From positions 9,509,501-9,573,500 of the forward strand of contig JAKSXM010000247.1 in NCBI GenBank assembly GCA_022575985.1: 64,000 nt of DNA, given 5' to 3'. Below are positions 23,675-35,404 of this stretch, piece by piece; the first letter of the stretch is position 1, and the number at the start of each line of letters is the position of its first letter. The DNA comes from Anagrus nilaparvatae (Eukaryota; Arthropoda; Insecta; Hymenoptera; Mymaridae). A model generated the notes under the pieces. It made no database searches, was not told where the DNA came from, and worked only from the letters and a program-made list of their open reading frames with translations. A program made the translations under genes and the position numbers.

Positions 23675-24990
23675 CTATTGGCTGGCTTTTTTGTGCCATC
23701 TAGAAAAATGCACATTCCTAAAACTTTCAAATAATTTTATTTTTTCTAATTCGGCTTTGACAATGGAAGAACATATTTCATTTACCACTTGCTTTTCAAT
23801 AACAAATCTTAATAGGTAGCCATTTGAATCAAAGCTATTTTCTGGTATGTGATCTTGATAAACTTTTTCTGGTAGAATTCCTCGAGCATTGCATTGTCCT
23901 ATTGTTAATTTTAATGCTTTTCTTTTTGATTCAACAAAATTGTACACTTTAATTCTTTCCAGAGTAAATTCTGGTATTCTAAAATTCTCTTTGCTTAATT
24001 TTACATACAAATTATCTTTATTACATTTTAGTCTTGCTCAAAAACAAAAATAAATTGCATCATTTTCATCCTCAAAACCGAGAATAGCAATGAATTTCTA
24101 CAGTGGATATTCTGATTCCAGTAGTATGGCAATATGTCTTTACTATAACTGATAATGCTCTAAAACAAATATTTAAAAGAAATATTCTTATTATAATAAA
24201 TTGAATTGCAATTAAGTAAATTTATTAGAGTATTAACTGACCTGATTAAAATATCGCAGAAAAATGCAAGCATTTAAAAATGTGCTTTAGTGTAGGTGAT
24301 CGAGAGTATTGCTTAACTTCATTAATGTGGTCTATTTTATACTCGCTGATATCTAATTATTTGTAACTACTTACTTGCCTTTGCAATTCTCGCATAAGTC
24401 TTTCCTTTTCAGGACAAATGTCTGGACAAATCCCTTTAGTTACTTTAACCGTTTCCAATTTTGTTCGCTTACCACGATTTAATCTAGATAATTTGTTCTT
24501 GATATCTAGCATCAAGAACCTGAAATTAAAAATTTTACATTATTCATACAATCTTAAATGAAATTATTGTTAAATAAAATAAATTATAAAAACCTTATAT
24601 TTTTCTTTGGCAGTAACGGCTGATTGTTTTTGTGCTCCTTTATTTGCAACAACTTTTGTTTTTGCAATAGCACTTATTATAGCAGCCAATGACTTAATTT
24701 GAGCAGGTTCTGGTAAATTATATTCTAAAACCGTCATAGCTTCCAATACTTCTTTAACTTCATCACTTATACTTAAAATACTTTTTAAAATTCTTTTTTT
24801 ACTTTTTCTGGTTTTCTTGCTTTACTATTTATCAATATTTCTTCATTTAACTTTATATTTGCGTCCTTTGAAAAGTTTATTATTGTAGACTGCAATAGCT
24901 GCTTATTTGTTGGCAAAATAAGCTCTAACCATTTTTTGTTTTGGACGTATCCTAATCTTGTAAATTCCCAAAAATTTCAATTATTACAAA
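23675..24990 (-). pseudogene. SAC3/GANP-family (Xmas-like) gene fragment
   Basis: Three minus-strand coding blocks are visible. Block 1 (about 24,975-24,594) is interrupted by one frameshift near 24,795. Block 2 (24,519-24,375; acceptor TTTCAG, donor GTAAGT) shifts frame after LDARYQEQ and then encodes KGICPDICPEKERLMRELQ, the signature just upstream of the SAC3/GANP domain. Block 3 (24,010-23,675) resembles the segment after that domain (ESKRKALKLTIGQCNARGI, then a hydrophobic EKQVVNEICSSIVKAELEKI helix). GANP/Xmas proteins act in TREX-2 mRNA export at nuclear pores. The central SAC3 domain is absent between blocks 2 and 3. The frameshifts and the gap indicate a decayed partial copy. The family assignment rests on the CPDMCPEKER-like motif and is from memory. 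Confidence 0.6.
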
Positions 24991-25564
24991 TTTCTTTCAA
25001 AACTAAAGTTTTTAATTGAAAAATTTTATTTTATTCACATAATTATAAATTATAAATTAAATATAATATAAAATCTTTCTCCTTTTTCGGTTTTACTTTT
25101 TTTTGTTGATAATGTAGATATGATATAGAGGGAGCTAATCCTACAATACCAATAGAGACCAATAAAAAACGGTTTTTTTCTATCCTTTTCATTTCATAAA
25201 CCAATAAAAAAAGTTTAGCTTCTGTCTTTGCCATGGCGCAATAAATAAATCAAAAAATTAAATTTGTATGATAAAAAAATTTTTAATTTTTTCTTTTATA
25301 AACTATATATACTCTGTAGAACATTATATTGTCATGATAATAAATTCAAAATTAAATTTATTATTTATCAGGTCAAACATTTTTAAAATTTAAAAATAAA
25401 AAAAAACGTATTTAATATTTTAATGTCAGCTATAAACAACCAACCAAATAGAATTTCAAAAATTTTTTTTAAACAGCAACTCTTTTGCATCTCTACATTA
25501 CGGAAAAGAGAATGAAATTTGACAATCCAGATGAGGAAAGGTCTTTTAAGAGTCTAAGGATATT

Positions 25565-27078
25565 TTGGTTCTAGGTGACTCCGAGAATCAAGGTTTGGCA
25601 TACTGTAGTCTCGCATGTCAAAAATGACAAAAATGGAGTGTTAGCCAAAAAGGAAGTCATTTTACCCTTAGAAGGCAGTTTCGATCTAGGGAGACGGTTT
25701 TTCTGTATGGTTATGTGGGACTCAACCTCAAATTTGTATCTGGGGTTGCCCAGATATACACGATTGAGGAATTACAATACCCACTAAACTCCCCACCCTC
25801 CTGCATTTATGACAATATCATAGAATCCGGACCGGGACTCCCTGTTTAGGTATTACTTCGGTCCGGAAACAATGCAGCCCAGGCATTTCTTCGCCATACC
25901 CTGTCAATAAAGGAGGAGATTTTCCTACGAGAGGAAACCTTCCTCCTTTTTTCCAATCAGTGTCGCCCGTACGTACTCTGCCACACTGTACCAGTTAGCG
26001 GCACTGCGCAGCATTTCCGGGACGACTACTTCCGGCCTCCATTCATCGAAGGGCGGTCGCCCTTCAGCGAAGCGAGGACACCCAAAAAAGGTGTGCTCAG
26101 CGGTATCCAGCTCGCCCGGGCAATGCAAGCATTCCGGAGATGTCACCTTGCTCCACTTGAAAAGCATATCGCGGAAATAACCGTGACCAGTTAGGAACTG
26201 TGTGAGGTAGAAGTCTACCTCTCCATGATCACGATTCATCCAGCTTTCCAAATCGATGATAAGGCGGTGCGTCCAACGTCCCCTCGGGTCACCATTCCAC
26301 CTATACTGCCAACATTCCATTGTGCGGGAGCGAGCGCGAACGGAAGCTACGTCGCGCTCTTCTTCCCCACGGTTATAGATCGCCTGCCTTTCCAAGGCAA
26401 GCAGGTCGATGGGAATCACCCGAGCCACCACCTGGATCGCTGGCTCTGATACTGTCTTGTACGAGCAAGCGATTCGAAGTGCCCCCTGCCTCTGTACTGC
26501 CTTTAGTTTCTTGCAGTACTTTTTTATGCGGACATTGTCCGCCCACACCTCTGCACCGTAGAGCAAGATGGAGTTAACTGTCGTCATCAACAGCCTCCTC
26601 TTCTCAGATCTGGGACCGTCGATGTTCGTCATTAGCCACGAGAGGGACTTTGTCACCCGGCCAGCCTTTTCACAGGCCTGCTGGAATTGTCTATTGTAGG
26701 TCAACTTGTTATCCAAGAAGACCCCCAAATATTTGACCGATGGTTTGGTCTGGATCATAAGGGGATTACCTCCGTCATCAAAGCTGATGCCGAATATGGT
26801 ATCAACCCTTCTCCGGGTCAGAAGGACAATCTCCGTTTTCGGGACTGCCAGTCTTAGTCCGTGATCCGACATCCAGCTATTGATAAGGCGCATGGCCTCA
26901 TCCAAGGTATTCTGCTGGTCCTCTGGCTCTCGAGCTGTTATGGTTAGAGCAACGTCATCCGCGTATCCGATCATGGAGCATCCATCCGGGAGCTCAATCT
27001 TTAGCAAGCCGTCGTAAAAGGCATTCCACAGATCAGGACCCAGAACTGAACCCTGCGCTATGCCTGCGCTTAATACTT
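25565..27078 (-). mobile_element. 5'-truncated R1-clade LINE
   Basis: A GC-richer block sits in AT-rich surroundings. The open frame enters at about 27,078 inside the reverse transcriptase (GIAQGSVLGPDLWN) and runs to the stop at 25,925 with no interruption. It contains the catalytic YADD box (GYADDVALTI), the thumb region (VKYLGVFLDNKLTYN) and a C-terminal CCHC knuckle, CLHCPGELDTAEHTFFGCP, as in R1-like elements. The 3' UTR extends to about 25,565. The intact frame and sharp composition boundary suggest a recent insertion. 5' truncation is normal for target-primed reverse transcription, so the element cannot move by itself. Confidence 0.85.
25925..27078 (-). CDS. Reverse transcriptase C-terminal part of R1-like LINE (partial)
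   Basis: About 384 uninterrupted codons read in from the truncation point without an authentic start; internal ATG codons are not meaningful starts. Domain order is RT palm (QGSVLGP, then YADD), RT thumb (ILLYGAEVWADN) and the zinc knuckle in the last 70 residues. The upstream palm motif and the endonuclease are missing. The product, if made, would be inactive alone. Confidence 0.85.
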
Positions 27079-27622
27079 TACAAAGTTAAAAGTATATGAA
27101 TTGTATTCAATTTGAAAGCATTATAGACAGACATGTGAATTTCATGATTTAATTTTAAAAAAATAAATTAAAAAGATGAAAACAATTTCTTTTCAATTTA
27201 TTTACTTATAAAAATGTTACATTTTATTGACATGTTTTTATTAAAAACTTTTTTTCAAGATAATTTCTTAATTTAATTATAATTAATAGCAATATTTACT
27301 CTTTAGAGAAATTGAATGTTACAAAATTTTCATAAATACTGATTTTCTTTCCAAGCTATTTTTATTATTGTTCATTAATTTGTACATAAGAATTTTGTTA
27401 AAAAATGTTGTCAGATTATACTTATAATCAACTATGATTATTATGTTAAAATAATTAGTTTCAAACACATGATAGATGCAAACATAAATTATAAAAAATA
27501 TTATTACATTATAAACTACGTTTTAAGTATTGAAATGTATTGAAATTTTAATTTAAAAAAAAATTACATGCAAAAAATTTTCATAAACATATCTTAATAC
27601 TATATATATTTGAAAATTTATT

Positions 27623-27627
<5 letters not shown>

Positions 27628-27678
<51 letters not shown>

Positions 27679-27800
27679 CACTCATCACGCAAGAACCGCC
27701 GAATCAATTGGCATGAAACCGGTGTCAAAATAAAGATAAAAAGTCTGCGGGTGACATAGGCCCTATATTTTCTGACTAGCTGTCGTAGTTTTTGAGATAT
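27628..27800. repeat. (TCTG)n microsatellite with linked conserved flank
   Basis: About 13 TCTG units (27,628-27,678) are followed by TCACGCAAGAACCGCCGAAT and ATTGGCATGAAACC. Microsatellites of this type with a fixed flank are known as parts of small mobile elements in insects. Here it lies just inside the left TIR of the 6.2-kb element. Confidence 0.6.
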
Positions 27801-28845
27801 TTAATTTTTAGTATTTTTGAACTTGATAACATTTTTTAAAATTTTTAACAAAAATTGAAATATCTCGAGACTATCGAAAAATTTAGCTATCGCACTTCAT
27901 AGTATTCGATTCAGCACTAATTTTTACGTATTCTCTGAAATTTTTATTCAAAACGGAGGTATCTTTAAAATTTTATAAAATATTTTTAAAGCTGGTAAAA
28001 AAATTTTTTTCATTTTTTTATTTTTATGGTATTTCTAATCATTTATTTGTGGGTCTGTGTATATTATAATGTAATTTATATTCTATATTAAAATGTAATT
28101 TATGCGTACTTAGTTAAATTTTTATTAAAAACGTACGTTTCTTTAAAATTAAAAAAAAAAAAAAAAAATTTTTTTTACTATATATTATATATATTCAACT
28201 CAAATTTTAGGGTATAGTTTGGGGTGATAAAAAAGTCCCTCAGCCAAAGTTTTAGTCCTCTAGCACCTCATGGGCCCGAAATATGTCTGTTCAAAGGTCC
28301 AAAAATAGCCTGATCTGGCCCATTTTCAAAATTACACCATTCCTTTGAATTTACTACAAATTTTATCTTATTGGTCACATTTGAACTGGTAAAAGGTCTA
28401 CATTAAGAAAAAAATTTTAGCTCATTTCAAGGCGTTAATTTTTTTTGACATTGATATATATTTTGGACAATAACAACATGATAATAATAAAAAATCAATA
28501 ACAACAACACCGGGAATAGATCAGCGGAGCCCCCCCTCACACCTATGCTAGTAAAATATATGTTAAAGTATTTTTTGAGATTAAAATCATATTTTATAAT
28601 AATAAAATACGATGGGAAAAAAATCCTTTCTATCAAATAGTTTGAAATTTATAGTTGTAAATATAAATTATAAAATATATTATTAAATTATAAACTATAT
28701 CTTTAAGTTACATATACTTAAGTATAGTGATATTTTTAAATATATCATATATGATATAAAAGAAATATTTTTAAAAAAGTTATCTTATTAATATTAATTG
28801 TTAAAGAAGAAAACTAAAAAAGTAATGTTCATTTTTACAAAATTT

Positions 28846-29386
28846 TTATTCGCTGCTGAGTTGCCTAGATTCGTCTAACACCAATTGAAGATCTTGCTGT
28901 TGTACGTCAATATCTTCCAAAAGTTCGTCATATTGTTTTATCATGCTAGCATACCGTTCCTTCATATGTTGATACCAAAAAATTTGCCTTTCTTCTTCAG
29001 TTATGTACTCATTTAAAAATCTAAAGAAAAAAGCCTGAGGAGATGTAGGCTCACCATTTGTAATGACATATGATTTTTTATAAGCTACTGATAACTCTTT
29101 CCATGCTGCCTTAATAGTGTTTGCTAATTTCAAAGAAATAATATGTTACTTAAAATATTTAGGCAAAAAAGTGAACATTAAATAAACGTTTTATAATTTT
29201 ATAATTTATACCTTCTAAATTCATGCCATGTAAATTCTTTAAAATAGCTTCGATTCTTTCATACGATTTTTTATGCAAATTTACTGCATTAAAATGTATA
29301 TGTTGTTGGTTATATAAAATTGGCGTAACTCTAACTTCAAGAGCAATGTACATTATCTCTTTTAACGACAAATTTTCATAAACCAT
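28846..29386 (-). CDS. MADF-like protein 1 of the Harbinger-type element
   Basis: Two exons: 29,386-29,212 (start ATG, donor G|GTATAA) and 29,123-28,846 (acceptor AAATTAG). Phases match (1), giving an uninterrupted protein of about 150 residues. The N-terminal 75 residues have the MADF pattern: EVRVTPILYN, then a charged helix, then AAWKELSVAYKK. The C-terminal half is a predicted coiled coil (KERYASMIKQYDELLEDIDV, then heptad-like QQQDLQLVL). MADF proteins bind DNA or recruit partners. Here it probably helps the transposase to recognise DNA or enter the nucleus, by analogy with other PIF/Harbinger elements. The short N-terminal extension upstream of MVYENLSLKE is open too, so the start is uncertain. 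Confidence 0.65.
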
Positions 29387-30325
29387 TGTAAAAATTGTAA
29401 TTATCAGATTTAATTTTACAAAGAAATACGCAGTTCTAGATTCTACTCTTTGAACGAGATTAAACAAGTATCTTGTGCAAAAGGAAATACGTTAGTAATC
29501 GAATTTACCTATATGTACAGCTACTGCTAAAGTCAAAGAATTAAAAAAAAATACACACCAATAGGAATCCTACATGCTGCTAAAGGCGGTATAATTTAAA
29601 CCTTGAAATAATCATTTTTTCTCTTTATAACTATAAAGAGTACTGAGGGCGCATAATTTTGTTTCTGAAAAAAAATGTATTTATTTTTTATTCTTATGAG
29701 TTTTGAAAATTTTTTAGAGATCAGGCGAAAGTTTTTCCCCTTTCTTTATGTAACTTACAATATTTTGGAATACAAACTATTTGATTTAATTTAAAAATTT
29801 TTTATGCCAAAATATTCTACATTAAATACAGAAAGTGGAAATTTTCAAAAACTTTCCCCTGACCTCGAAAAAATTTTCAAAACTTATTAAATTATAAAAT
29901 AAATAAAAAAAATGGCGTATTTACAGTGCTCTTAAGTATACTAAACGACATATAAAAATTAAATTTAAAACATATTATAAGAATTTTTTTTCATAACTAT
30001 TCGATTTCATAATTTCCTATTTTTCACATCAAATTACTGATAAAAGTTGAAAGAAAAATTGTTGTTATTCAAATTTTTTATTTTGTATAATTTCAAGATT
30101 AATTATAATTTTTATTTTCTTATAATTTTTTTTGATATTTCATTTAGACATTAGTTTTTTATTATTTCTATAGTATAAACTATAAAAGAGACATATGTTA
30201 CACATCATATAATGATAATTACTTTTTGTCTCAGCTTTATTTTATTTTACTTTCTTTCAATAAAAATTATGTACATTGAAACTAAATAATAATTTAGTGC
30301 AATTTAAATCTTTCAAAAATTATTT

Positions 30326-31574
30326 TTAGTCTTTTTGTATAAATTTCTTAGAAATCTCATCTAGTTTAAGAAAACAATCTCTTCTCTTATCAGCAGGGAC
30401 AGTAATAAATTCTGCAAAAACAAGTCTTGCTTGTCGGCAGGGCTTTGAGTCTTCTGTTGCAGGAAGTTGAAGATTGACTTCTTTGTTCATATGTTCTACT
30501 ATAATCTCATCCTCAATTTCAGAGGATGTTCTTTTTCCTTGCTGCAAATGTATTGGATTTTTTAAAGTGATAACTTTATTTAATAATTCTTTCTTTTTAT
30601 TTTTAGAGGTTGCTGTCTTTAATAAAGCATCCTCATTCTTAGCAAGAGGAGAATCTTGTTTGTTTAAAGCATTATCATTCAGTTGGGATACCTCCGAAGC
30701 ATTCTTCTTGCATTGACCCTATTGTAAAGCCTGCTGAGAATGTAATTGTAAGTCCTGATGAGCATTGTTATTAATGACAGCATTTTGAACACTTTGATTG
30801 GTAGCGTCATAAACATCGTCAACTCGTGCAGAAACCAAAGCCTCATTCGTTTCCTCAAGATTAATAGATTGCAAAACCACATCAGCTGATTCTGTGTTAC
30901 CCAATCCATAACAATTATGAGAATTAGATTTAAAAATGCTGGCACAGCTCTGAACGGCTGTTGCTAGTCCTGTCATCTGAACACCAAATTCAGAGTCTGA
31001 CTTCATTCTCTTATTTCGACAAAAGGTATCGCTTCTTGGAACAATGAAACCTTTCTTTTCTTTTTCTTGTAGTACTTGGCCAACGTCATCCCAAATGCTA
31101 CTTTTTGTACTTGAGACTTTAATAGAAGATTTTCCTGCTCTATTAGCCAATTTGGCATATATAAAGCTCATTTTATCAAATAAATCTGACATTGCAGTAT
31201 CTTTTGGAGGTGGAGCACCTGAACCAGAAGGTAATTTGCTTGATTCTTTTTGTCGAAACTTTGCATATGAGGTTTTTAGCTTTTCCCAAACCTCTTTAAT
31301 TTCGTCAACTAAAATAAAAAGAAATAAATAAATTATAAATTTATCAATAATTAACTTCTTATTAGCAAGTTACGTTAATTGAAAGATAAAATTAAAGTCA
31401 ATATTTTACTATAACCTTACCTGTTATATTCTCTACGCACTTTTTATTTATTGCTTGTGCTACATCGATAAAAGCACGATTTCTTTTTTCTATAATCTTG
31501 TAATCTGAGCTGTCCATACAATATAATTGTGGGTACTTTTTTACCTCATCTATAATTAGTTCTGCAAGGATCAT
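30326..31574 (-). pseudogene. MADF-domain gene 2, interrupted by one in-frame TAG
   Basis: Exon 1 is 31,574-31,421 and begins MILAELIIDEVKKYPQLYCM, the classic start of a MADF domain (LI.EV.KYP.LY). Exon 2 is 31,308-30,326; phase 1 joins to give V-D-E-I-K-E-V-W-E-K-L, the second half of the domain. The frame is open through a Ser/Asn-rich linker to the terminal LDEISKKFIQKD, apart from one TAG at 30,719-30,721. The same frame continues for 130 codons on the far side, so this is a single nonsense mutation in a ~380-residue gene rather than two genes. It lies divergently from the transposase with about 320 bp between starts, a likely shared promoter region. Confidence 0.75.
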
Positions 31575-31893
31575 TTTAAATTTTCTTTAGGTAAAACCTC
31601 AATTTAAAAGCAAAAATAACTTAGTTCCCAAAATAATCTTATCTTAGGTGCCAAATAGCAAGTAGACTGTAGAGTTAAGGTTAGGTTCAGTTTTTATTTC
31701 ATTGTGCTGTCTGCTGTGCAGCTGTTGCATATTGATGGTTTTTAATTCATGCGCTAATTTTAAAATAAAATAAATAAAAATAAAGAAATTAAAAACTTTT
31801 TTCTCAACTATTTGATATAACATTATATTCCTATAAGAATATTAACTTGTAAATTTATTTTTCATATTTGTTCTTATAATTATTAAATAAAAC

Positions 31894-33353
31894 ATGGACT
31901 TCGAATATGAAAGTTTATGCTTAGCTTCTATGCTTGAATTATTTCTATATGCTCTTATAATGTGTACAATTTATAAAAAAAGTACAGAAATCTACAGGAG
32001 ATGGTACATCAAGCCTCATTTAACTGAAGAGATTAGAGATAAAGTTGGTGCATATACTACATTATTCAAATATTTTTATCTACATAATCATGAAGAGTTC
32101 ATTGCACTGACAAGAATGACTGTCGATCAATTCGATTTAATGTACGAGCTTGTAAGACCAAAGTTATCAAAACCTTATACTACAGGAAGGAAACCATTGT
32201 CCAGCGATATAAAACTTGCTGCAACCTTACAGTAAATAATATTACATTATATTTTTTAAAACATAGAGTATATAGCTTTCTAAATAATGAAAAATATGTA
32301 TTTAAATATAGCTTTTTAGCTCAAGGAACAAATGTTCGAGATAATGCATGGATTTATCGTATTGGGCTTAGTACAATGTATAAAATTATACCACAAGTAC
32401 TGGAAGCAATTATTGAAGCATTAGGAGAGAAGTACCTACAGTTTCCAACGGCTGAACAATTCATAACAATATCAAACAACATGTATCACCATTGGCAAAT
32501 GCCAAATTGTGTTGGAGCTATAGATGGGAAGCATATGAGAACAAAAGCACCTGCACACAGTGGAAGCTTATACCTCAATTATAAGGGATACTTTAGTTAA
32601 GTTTTGATGGCTGCTTGTGACGCTTTTCATAGATTTACATGGGTGCAAGTTGGAGATTATGGTAATAAAAAAATAATACCCTAAATTGAAATTTACGTTC
32701 AAAATTTGGGCTTTTCTTCATTTCTCTGACCAAGTATCAATTAATGTACTAATACAACATATAAAATTATCTAATATTTTTTTTTCTAGGTCACTTAAAC
32801 AAAGCTGCAGTATTCAATAACTCCGATCTTGGTATTGCTTTACAACACCACTCAGCAGAACTTTTACCAGAAAGTCAATATTTACCTGGAACTCAAATAT
32901 ATAAAATGTCCTTACTATTTTGTTGCTGATGCAGCTTTTGGATTGAAATCTTATTTAATGAACCCATATGCCAGAGCAAACAATTTATCAGATCCTGAAA
33001 AAATTTTTAATTATCGTCTTTCAAGAGCTAGACGCATTATTGAATGCGCTTTCGGTATTCTGGTACGCAAGTGGAGAATTTTAGAGTACTCGATTTATTT
33101 TAAACAGGAAACAAATGAAAATATTGCCATAGCATTAGTTTTAATTCATAATTTTTTAATCACTAGTGAGTTATCATTAGAACCAAATGAAAGGCAATAC
33201 TATGATCCTGAAAATGTAAAAGAGGAAGAAGAAGAAATAGAAGAAGGGCCTACTTTTACAGTAGATCCTGATGCTATTTTAATACGCAATCTCTTAACCG
33301 AATATTTTAAGTCAAACACAGGATGCGTTGATTTCCAGTGGGATAAAATATAA
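31894..33353 (+). pseudogene. PIF/Harbinger transposase (DDE nuclease), 3 exons, disabled
   Basis: Exons are 31,894-32,231, 32,312-32,661 and 32,790-33,353, with GT-AG borders in matching phases. Conserved features in order: a helical N-terminus ending FDLMYELVRPKL; first catalytic Asp in CVGAIDGKHM; second Asp in QVGDYG; NNSDLG; LPGT; FVADAAFGLKSYLMNPY; and the last acidic residue in RARRIIECAFGILVRKWR. Two lesions are clear. TAA at 32,598-32,600 interrupts KGYFS*VLMAACDAF, and a one-base frameshift lies between LPGTQIY and CPYYFVAD (about 32,885-32,915). The C-terminal tail is Glu-rich. The protein would cut and join transposon ends in the nucleus; this copy cannot be full length. Confidence 0.9.
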
Positions 33354-33559
33354 GCTATAAGTGAGTTTTCGGGATTATTAAGCATAAGCTTTTTTGGATT
33401 TTCAATACTTAAAACGTAGTTTATAATGTAATAATATTTTTTATAATTTATATTTGCATCTATCATGTGTTTGAAACTAATTATTTTAACAAAATAATCA
33501 TAGTTGATTATAAGTATAATCTGACAACATTTTTTAACAAAATTCTTATGTACTCTAAT

Positions 33560-34700
33560 TTCTCTAATTTTTTTTAGAAACAGAAAATTTAAATTATTCC
33601 AAATTTCTTTCAAAAATAAAAAAAAAATTTTTTTATCAATTTATTTAGCGAATCATATCTTTAAAAAAAAAAACAAAATTTGTGTACTTTAAACCAATCT
33701 TGGATATAAACTAAAATTGTTAAATTTAATTTGGTGAAGTATTAATTTATTTTTTTTTTTTTTTAATCAACTATGGATCAAATTTGTATTCAAGTTAGTT
33801 TGTAAAAGTGATGTTTTTAAAGCTTTGAAAAACTACTTGCAGAATGTGTAAAACTAAGTTTTGTTCAGTTTTTTTTTTAATTTTAGTGTGTACTATTTTT
33901 TATATACTTTCATCTTTAATTTCTAAGTGTATATAAGAAACTTTTGCACTAAAGAAAATTATTGTGCATTCAATTAAATTTTGTTTGAAAAATTACTCCT
34001 GATCTTTTTTATTTTGAATTTTGAAATATTCCTCAAATCCTTAAAAATTATTGAAATTGGTCTGGCTAAAACTGGTACCATTTTTTGCAAATTAACAGGG
34101 CATAAATAATTTATTCTCAATTTTTCATTTGAGCAGTAAAAAAAGCAGCAGAAAAATTTATTTATTTTTTAGGAGTTGGTACATATTTAAAATTTTTCTG
34201 CAAATTTCAATTTTTCACAATAAAAAGTAATTTTCAAAAATTTTTAATTCTTATTAATCAATTTTAATTGACAAACTATTACATGTATATATCTATAAAT
34301 TTATAATAATAAATATTTTAAAGATAAAATAAATATAAATTTATAACCTTTTTATTTTACACAAAAAACTATAACAACATACTTGTAATTTTCTTCTTCA
34401 ATATAAGAATATTTTCATTATAAATAAAATTTTTATATATAAATTTATCAAAAAATAAACTTTTTTCTTTTTTGACGATTTAAAAAAATATTCTTCATTG
34501 ATAAATTTTTTTTTTAATTCTTATATTGCACTTACGTATTAACATATTTAAACTAGCTACAATTATATCTGAACGCTTTCACATTATTTTTATTTACAGA
34601 ACAGTTTTTTTTTTTATAACATTTTATTGTGATCTAAGTTTAATTATATATGAGTTATATTAACTCAACTTCTATACAAAAAACCCAGGTTTTGTCAACA
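33560..34700. other. Intergenic, homopolymer-rich, no gene seen
   Basis: Long A and T runs and no protein-like frame on either strand. Nothing can be supported here. Confidence 0.4.
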
Positions 34701-34727
34701 TTATTTTTTACTATTATCTAATTTAAT

Positions 34728-34980
34728 AAATATGTTAGCTAAGTTGCGAGTTTTTTTCAGTCTTTTACAAGTTTCATGAAATATATCTTTAATTTTCGCA
34801 AAAACCATTGGATTATAAACTGATCTTGTTGTGTTTTTGAAATCAAACGGTTCTTCTATACAGAAGTATTTCCATTGATGTGGGTCATTTTTAATATTAT
34901 TATTATTTTATTAATATCTAAATTAAATGTAGAGTTGTAAAATTTCAATACAGTAACTTTTGCTTGAATTAATTCTGTAA
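34728..34980 (-). pseudogene. Terminal uridylyl/poly(A) nucleotidyltransferase (TUT-like) fragment
   Basis: The minus strand encodes two pieces in different frames. At about 34,980-34,915 is LIQAKVTVLKFYNSTFNLDI, the region around the third catalytic Asp of cytoplasmic poly(A)/poly(U) polymerases (consensus KVPILKF...DI). At about 34,880-34,728 is YFCIEEPFDFKNTTRSVYNP followed by a helix, matching the PAP-associated domain signature IEEPFD..NTAR.V. The sequence expected between them is deleted and the frame is broken, so this is a decayed fragment. The parental enzyme would add nucleotides to RNA 3' ends. Family assignment is by motif only. Confidence 0.65.
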
Positions 34981-35404
34981 AAAAGTATAAATTTACTTTT
35001 CAATTTTAAATAATTTTTTTTTTAATGTTTAAAGAAATTTTTACAAACCACACTTATTTAAACATCTTAATATTCGTTCAAGTCAAAATATAGCTTCATT
35101 TTTTTTATCCATTTCAGCATTACGTTATAAAAGGCAGATATCGATATATCTGAAGTTTGGTACAAAACCATTCAATGTTAAGCCAACCATAAAAAAGCGA
35201 TGTTGAGGAAATTTAGACTAAAACATTTGTTTTGAAAAATAAAAATATTGCTTACTCTTATTATAAATATCAGAAGATACTTTCATAAATTAATTTTGCT
35301 CCAAAATGTTACTTCTGTTTGTTGATTTTGCTCACATTTATCTCATATAGCTTTTGACAATTTTTCATAAGTAAAATAATTTAATAATTTTTTTGGTTTT
35401 TATT

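Larger units (their letters stand above)
27382..33553. mobile_element. 6.2-kb PIF/Harbinger-type element with ~153-bp TIRs and two MADF-like genes
   Basis: The terminal inverted repeats at 27,382-27,534 and 33,401-33,553 start GTACATAAGAATTTTG and differ at about two positions. Between them lie two minus-strand MADF-like genes (28,846-29,386 and 30,326-31,574) and a plus-strand Harbinger-type nuclease gene (31,894-33,353). The transposase and one MADF gene diverge from about 31.7 kb. PIF/Harbinger elements normally pair a nuclease with a Myb/SANT- or MADF-like DNA-binding protein; two such partners are unusual. The expected 3-bp TWA duplication is not obvious at the edges, so the true outer boundary is uncertain. 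A smaller inverted repeat (about 29,639-29,935) is inserted between the MADF genes. Confidence 0.7.

Noticed and set aside
25043..25234. 63-codon minus-strand frame upstream of the SAC3-like fragment
   Set aside because: No motif and no splice continuity with the pseudogene; too short to support.
27628..27680. TCTG tract as a telomeric or CRISPR-like array
   Set aside because: A simple tetranucleotide microsatellite; its conserved flank is more interesting than the tract itself.
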